A stretch of DNA of 23,274 bases from Paulinella micropora. Lineage: Eukaryota; Cercozoa; Imbricatea; Euglyphida. The position numbers were made by a program, and so were the translations under genes. The stretch's first letter is position 1; each line of letters begins with the position of its first letter. The notes beneath the pieces were generated by a model. That model searched no databases and had not been told where the DNA came from. It saw nothing but the letters and a program-made list of their open reading frames with translations. Shown piece after piece: positions 19,145 to 23,274 of this stretch. Location: positions 360,180 through 383,453 of the forward strand of contig BJOX01000253.1 in assembly GCA_009731375.1 (NCBI GenBank). Direction: 5' to 3'.

Positions 19145-19418
19145 GTTGCTGTTGCTGCTGGTAGTGGTGGTGCTGGTGGTGGTGGGGGTGGTGATGGTCG
19201 CTGTGGTTGTGGTGCATCATCATCATCATCTGATTCATCGTCAACAACAATGACAACAAAAACAACAACTGTTGTTGTTGTTGTTAGTGGTGGTGGTGGT
19301 GGTGTTGTTGGTTGCAGTAGTCGTTGTTGTAGTTGGTGTTGTTGGTTGGTTGTTGTTGCAGTCTGTTGTCGTTGTTGTGGTTTTTGTTGTTGTTGTTGTT
19401 GTTCGTGGTGGTGGCAAT
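18710..19418. repeat. G/T-rich trinucleotide tract (GTT, GTG, GTA)
   Basis: About 700 bases of (GTT)n, (GGT)n and (AGT)n with very little C on the plus strand. Long open frames exist on both strands (Val/Leu-rich on plus; Asn/Thr/Gln/Pro-rich on minus, up to 265 residues). They follow from the lack of stop-forming combinations and are not called as genes. One CAT/CAA block lies near 19213-19265. Confidence 0.9.
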
Positions 19419-19842
19419 ACATACATACATACATACATACATACATTACATACATACATTACATACATACATTACATACATACATACATAATTACATAAT
19501 TACATACATACATACATACATACATACATCCGTCCATCCGTCCATCCGTCCATCCATCCATCCATACATACATCATCCATACATACATACATACATACAT
19601 GCATACATGCATACATACATACATACATACAATATTACATAGATACATACATACATACACACATACTAGTACATACATACATACATACATACATTGTACA
19701 TACATACATACATACATACATGCATACACACATACATGCATACATATATACATACATACATACATACAACATACATACATACATGCATACATACATACAT
19801 ACATACATACATACATTCATACATACATACACACATCATACA

Positions 19843-19873
<31 letters not shown>

Positions 19874-20262
19874 CAGTGATACATACATAATACATACATA
19901 ATACATACATACATACATACATACACACACATACATACATACATACATACATAAATACATACATACATACATGCATGCATACATATTTAGATAGATAGAT
20001 AGATACATACATACATACATACATATGTATGTACATATGTACATACATATGTACATACATACATACATACATACATACATAACATAACATAATATACATA
20101 CATACATACATACATACACACATGCATACATACATATATATACATACATACATACATACATACATATGTCATACATACATACATATGTACATATGTACAT
20201 ACATACATATGTACATACATACATACATACATACATACCAATACATACATACATACATACAA
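19419..20262. repeat. CATA tetranucleotide array, about 840 bp
   Basis: (CATA)n with CATC/CGTC (about 19525-19566), CATTA, GATA (about 19988-20003) and CATATGTA variants. Several CATATGTATGTACATATG palindromes lie at 20022-20055 and 20160-20215. Confidence 0.97.
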
Positions 20263-21320
20263 AAAGTGATAGCAGTCAAATCATATATATGTTATGGCAT
20301 CATCTCAAAAGCGTGGAAAATCCAGAGAAAGACAGACCAATAAGAAAATGTAGAGCACTCACATTTAAGTATTGCTAAAGGTGGCAAAAGTGTCTATTTT
20401 TTCATCACAATCAGGCAAGAGAAGAAATAACGGAAGAAGGCAACCAACATATACATGGAATAATATTAGGCTGCTTACATATTTCCAGTCTCTGTGCACT
20501 GAAGAAACGGGCACCATTCTCAGACACTTCGGGCCGGCCTGTTTAACTTCCGTTGATTACGGTCGATTTTTTCACCTTTTTGCCGTTGACCAAAAACCTG
20601 CCAAACACGTGCTTTGTTCTTTTGGGTAGTACTCTTGGTGTAAAAGTTGTCGTCTCTTGTTCTCTTTGCTCTTATTGCCTCATGCCAATATCACAAGTCT
20701 ATTTGCTCTGCCCTAAGCTTTTCTTTCCATTTCCTTTTTGTCTGTTTTTTCCCCCCCAAAACTTTCCTATGCACAATGAGCTCAAATGAACAAATATGCC
20801 AAGCACATACCTTTTGCATAGCCAACAGCAGATCAGCTCAGATTTGGTGCCACTGTCTGTTTATTTATTTTAATCTATTCTTGCCACTTTTCTACATTGT
20901 TTTTGCTTGGTTGTTTGTGTCTTGTTCCACGATTCCATTCATGCCAACCATCGTGCCAAATTTTGCCATCATGATTTTTTCTCTCTTTTTCCTTTTCAAT
21001 TTCCTCACCCAAATCATTTGTTTCTTGAAAACAGCATAACTTGTTGGATCAACACATTGAGCTTTTTGTTTGTAGTGTTTCTTCTTTGCTTTTGCATTTC
21101 ATCCCTTGCTTGTGTACGCAATTGAAAACTTTGTTTTTTTTATGGAAACCAAAACAGCCAAACGGGCAGATAAGCTCAGGTTTGAAGCTGTTGTGTGGCT
21201 TGTTTACTTTATTACGTTCTTGCAACTTTTGTATGTTTGTCTTTGTTTGGTTTTCTTTGTCTTATTCCACCCTTGCAGGCCTGCCAAATATCGTGCAAAG
21301 TTTTATCACATGATTGTATG
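20263..21320. other. T-rich non-coding DNA with an old duplication
   Basis: Short open frames of 70-130 residues are Phe/Leu/Ser-rich, as expected of T-rich DNA, and match no family I know. A segment at about 20825-20985 resembles 21160-21320 (shared order AGCTCAG-TTTG, TTTATTTTA/TTTACTTTATTA, TTCTTGCAACTTTT-like, TTATTCCAC, TGCCAAAT-TCGTGC). Confidence 0.6.
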
Positions 21321-21322
21321 TC

Positions 21323-21353
<31 letters not shown>

Positions 21354-21460
21354 ATATGTATGTGTATATGTATGTGTATATGTATGTATATGTATGTATA
21401 TGTATGTATGTATGCATGTATGCATGCATGCATGTATGCATGTATGCATGCATGCATGTG
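21310..21460. repeat. TATG / TGTATA / CATG array
   Basis: (TG)n passes into (TATG)n, TGTATATG units, then (CATG)n. Microsatellite with no gene. Confidence 0.95.
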
Positions 21461-23234
21461 TACTATCCCCAACGATAACTCAATGGAAGAGTAAGTCCGT
21501 AATATAACCAAGCACAGTCCTCAAAAAGAGAATGATGTCTCGTTATATTAGCTCAGTGACGCAAAGACAAAAATCAACCAAAAGACCAGAATCAAATTGG
21601 CATTTCAGACGTGTCCGGCCAGACGAAATCTATAGATAAGTTTTTTACCTGATAATTCGGGGGGTGATGTCCACAGTACCCCCTCCCAGTTTTTTATGGC
21701 GGAACTTCGTTTCTGACATAATACGCTTTGAACCGATTTCTTTTCTGACTAAGATTCGTTTAGAGTTATGTATGAAGATACATCAACCCACAAATTAGCC
21801 GTTATAAAACAACAATGATACTTGCCCCGGTACCAATCGTATATATACTCTAGCACATTCAGTATCTATATTAAAATCTTCCTCTTTCTTCTGTCGATAA
21901 GATATTTGTGCAGTATGTCCAAGTATAATGTTTTATGGTTGAGTAATAATGTCATGTCGCAATTTCCAGATATATGTAATAACCGGTCGTCAGTTTCCAT
22001 AAATACATTTACTGTTTGTGAAGACATACCCTTGTATAAATCGTTATCAGTTAATATAGTGTCAGGTGATCAAGTCTGACGACTATATCCGAAGTTGGGT
22101 TGAGTGCGCCCTAACCTTGCGATATGCCGATACAAGTAGAGATCGATGGAATCCGGTGTAGCAGTTCATGTTATTAATATATCAGTTCTTGATTAGACTG
22201 TAGAGTCTTTAATGAGATCATCATTCTGTTACTAATGCGGGTCGTATCCAGGAAACACCATCGCTCACTCAAATAGCGATCCCGTAACGGTGCTGTTTCG
22301 TTGCCGTCTCGTCTGTCTCTGCCGAAGCAAGAGAATAAAATGCTTTTTTTTTGTCAGCTGTGTCTTGTTAATCTCTAGAAGAATGAATGCTGAAGTAGCT
22401 TTAATATCTAAGTAAGGTTGTCGGGACGATATTAGATCAATGCTATGTTCGCAATCGATCGGGTCCACAATATTTCTAGAGAAAAAAATACTTATTATAG
22501 ACGCCGTTTACGCGCGCGGACTCCTTTACCTGGTGGAGGACCTCCAACCAAAGTTAAGTCTAAGGTAGACTGTTCGAGGACGTCCCAAATTTTGTGAGGG
22601 ATTGCGCATTGTGCCAAGTCAAAAGGAATGTCCAGCACCCCTCGTGGTAGTGCTTGTATGGTCCACGCGGTACTGTATTAAGACCGGAGGTCTTACCCTT
22701 ACGAGCTCAATAATAAAAAGGAATTTAATAATAACGTTGAACACAACTGGTTCAGAACTAACCTCCACTTCTAAAGTAGAAAGGGAAGTCAAGTCTGAAC
22801 CCAAACAACAAGTCAGAGGGAAAAACCGTAAAAAACGGAGTGTCCCTTTGACAGGGTCAACTGACACGTTTCGTTACGTCCGTAACCTGCACAAATGCCA
22901 AACATACCCCAAACAACAATACATAAGTGCAATTTCCCTTATTTAGCCATAAATTCCCAGTCACGGGAAAAATTGCAAATTTCACGGAATTTCCGTGACC
23001 TTTTTCCAAAATTTCAAACGGTTACTACATATGATGTAGAAGGATCGGGTCAACGCTATAACTAAACATTCGACAATCTTGGGGGTATCCCTTTTTCCGA
23101 AATTTTCCATGAATTATATGGACTTTTTTGAAAACGTGTGGAAATGAAAGGAAATGAATTCCCTGATTGCAGAACATATAAAAATAATATTAAAATATGT
23201 TTTTATTAATTGTAATACACTTTAACTTCATCTT
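21461..23234. other. Unique DNA, no recognisable gene
   Basis: Open frames reach only 114 residues and show no familiar motif or clear splice structure. A G/C hairpin (GGGGGT, 12-base loop, ACCCCC) lies near 21660-21684. A 17-base palindromic segment, TCACGGAATTTCCGTGA, lies at 22982-22998, with a related GTCACGGGAAAAATT at 22960. These could be remnants of transposon ends. Confidence 0.5.
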
Positions 23235-23274
23235 CAGAGGTGGGCAGGAACCGGTCCGACACGGTAATTTTTCT
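23235..23274 (+). mobile_element. Possible hAT transposon terminus, running off the window
   Basis: CAGAGGTGGGCAGGAACCGG resembles the terminal inverted repeat of many hAT elements (CAGNGGTGGGCA form). The eight bases before it (TTCATCTT) would be the target-site copy. The other end is outside the window, so neither the inverted repeat nor the duplication can be confirmed. Confidence 0.35.

Noticed and set aside
18658-19455. 265-residue minus-strand open frame rich in Asn, Thr, Gln and Pro
   Set aside because: It crosses a gap and is produced wholly by GTT/GTG repeats; equally long frames exist on the other strand and no non-repetitive domain is present.
20640-21320. Phe/Leu-rich frames of 70-133 residues that look membrane-like
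   Set aside because: The T-rich composition alone gives Phe/Leu; frames overlap each other, lack homology and lie in duplicated non-coding DNA.
21465-21565. Possible tRNA remnants (TAACTCAATGGAAGAG and TAGCTCAGTG resemble A boxes)
   Set aside because: No B box (GGTTCRA), no cloverleaf pairing and no anticodon arm could be drawn.
22602-22946. 114-residue plus-strand frame
   Set aside because: No recognised motif, no supporting neighbours, and an overlapping minus frame is nearly as long; no evidence that it is coding.

Overview
This is nuclear DNA of a eukaryote. It has GT-AG introns inside a cysteine-rich, probably extracellular protein, a Ty1/copia retroelement, and several kilobases of microsatellite. 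Nothing in it is bacterial in layout. I cannot name the species. A microsatellite-rich protist/alga or an early-branching animal would fit, but that is inference only.

Layout: 1-7930 is almost entirely simple repeats (25-bp tandem repeat, AAT, CATA/TATG, GAA, GATA, GA/CT, CATC), broken by two long gaps (873-1663, 4745-5310) and a short one (6470-6510). Within it lie several compound repeats in which short unique islands recur among tetranucleotide or octanucleotide arrays. 7931-8650 is unique, non-coding and bounded by TTAA-type ends. 8652-about 15110 is one degraded copia element on the minus strand, in the order gag (CCHC knuckle) - protease - integrase - reverse transcriptase/RNase H - small acidic 3' ORF. 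It carries many stops and frameshifts, and no LTR is visible.

About 15103-17573 on the plus strand is the most interesting part. It is a broken gene made of repeated modules, each a PhnD-like (phosphonate/phosphate periplasmic-binding type) domain followed by GCC2/GCC3 (ephrin-receptor-like) cysteine-rich knots. Module 1 is cut off by the copia element, module 2 is complete except for one frameshift, and module 3 is truncated. This looks like an extracellular multi-module binding receptor, now damaged or mis-assembled.

17574-18649 is AT-rich and non-coding with a tandem duplication. 18709-20260 is a G/T-rich trinucleotide tract followed by CATA arrays. 20261-21320 is AT-rich with an old duplication. 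21461-23234 has no recognisable gene. The window ends in what may be the terminus of a hAT transposon (23235-23274).

No tRNA, rRNA, CRISPR array or intact gene was found.
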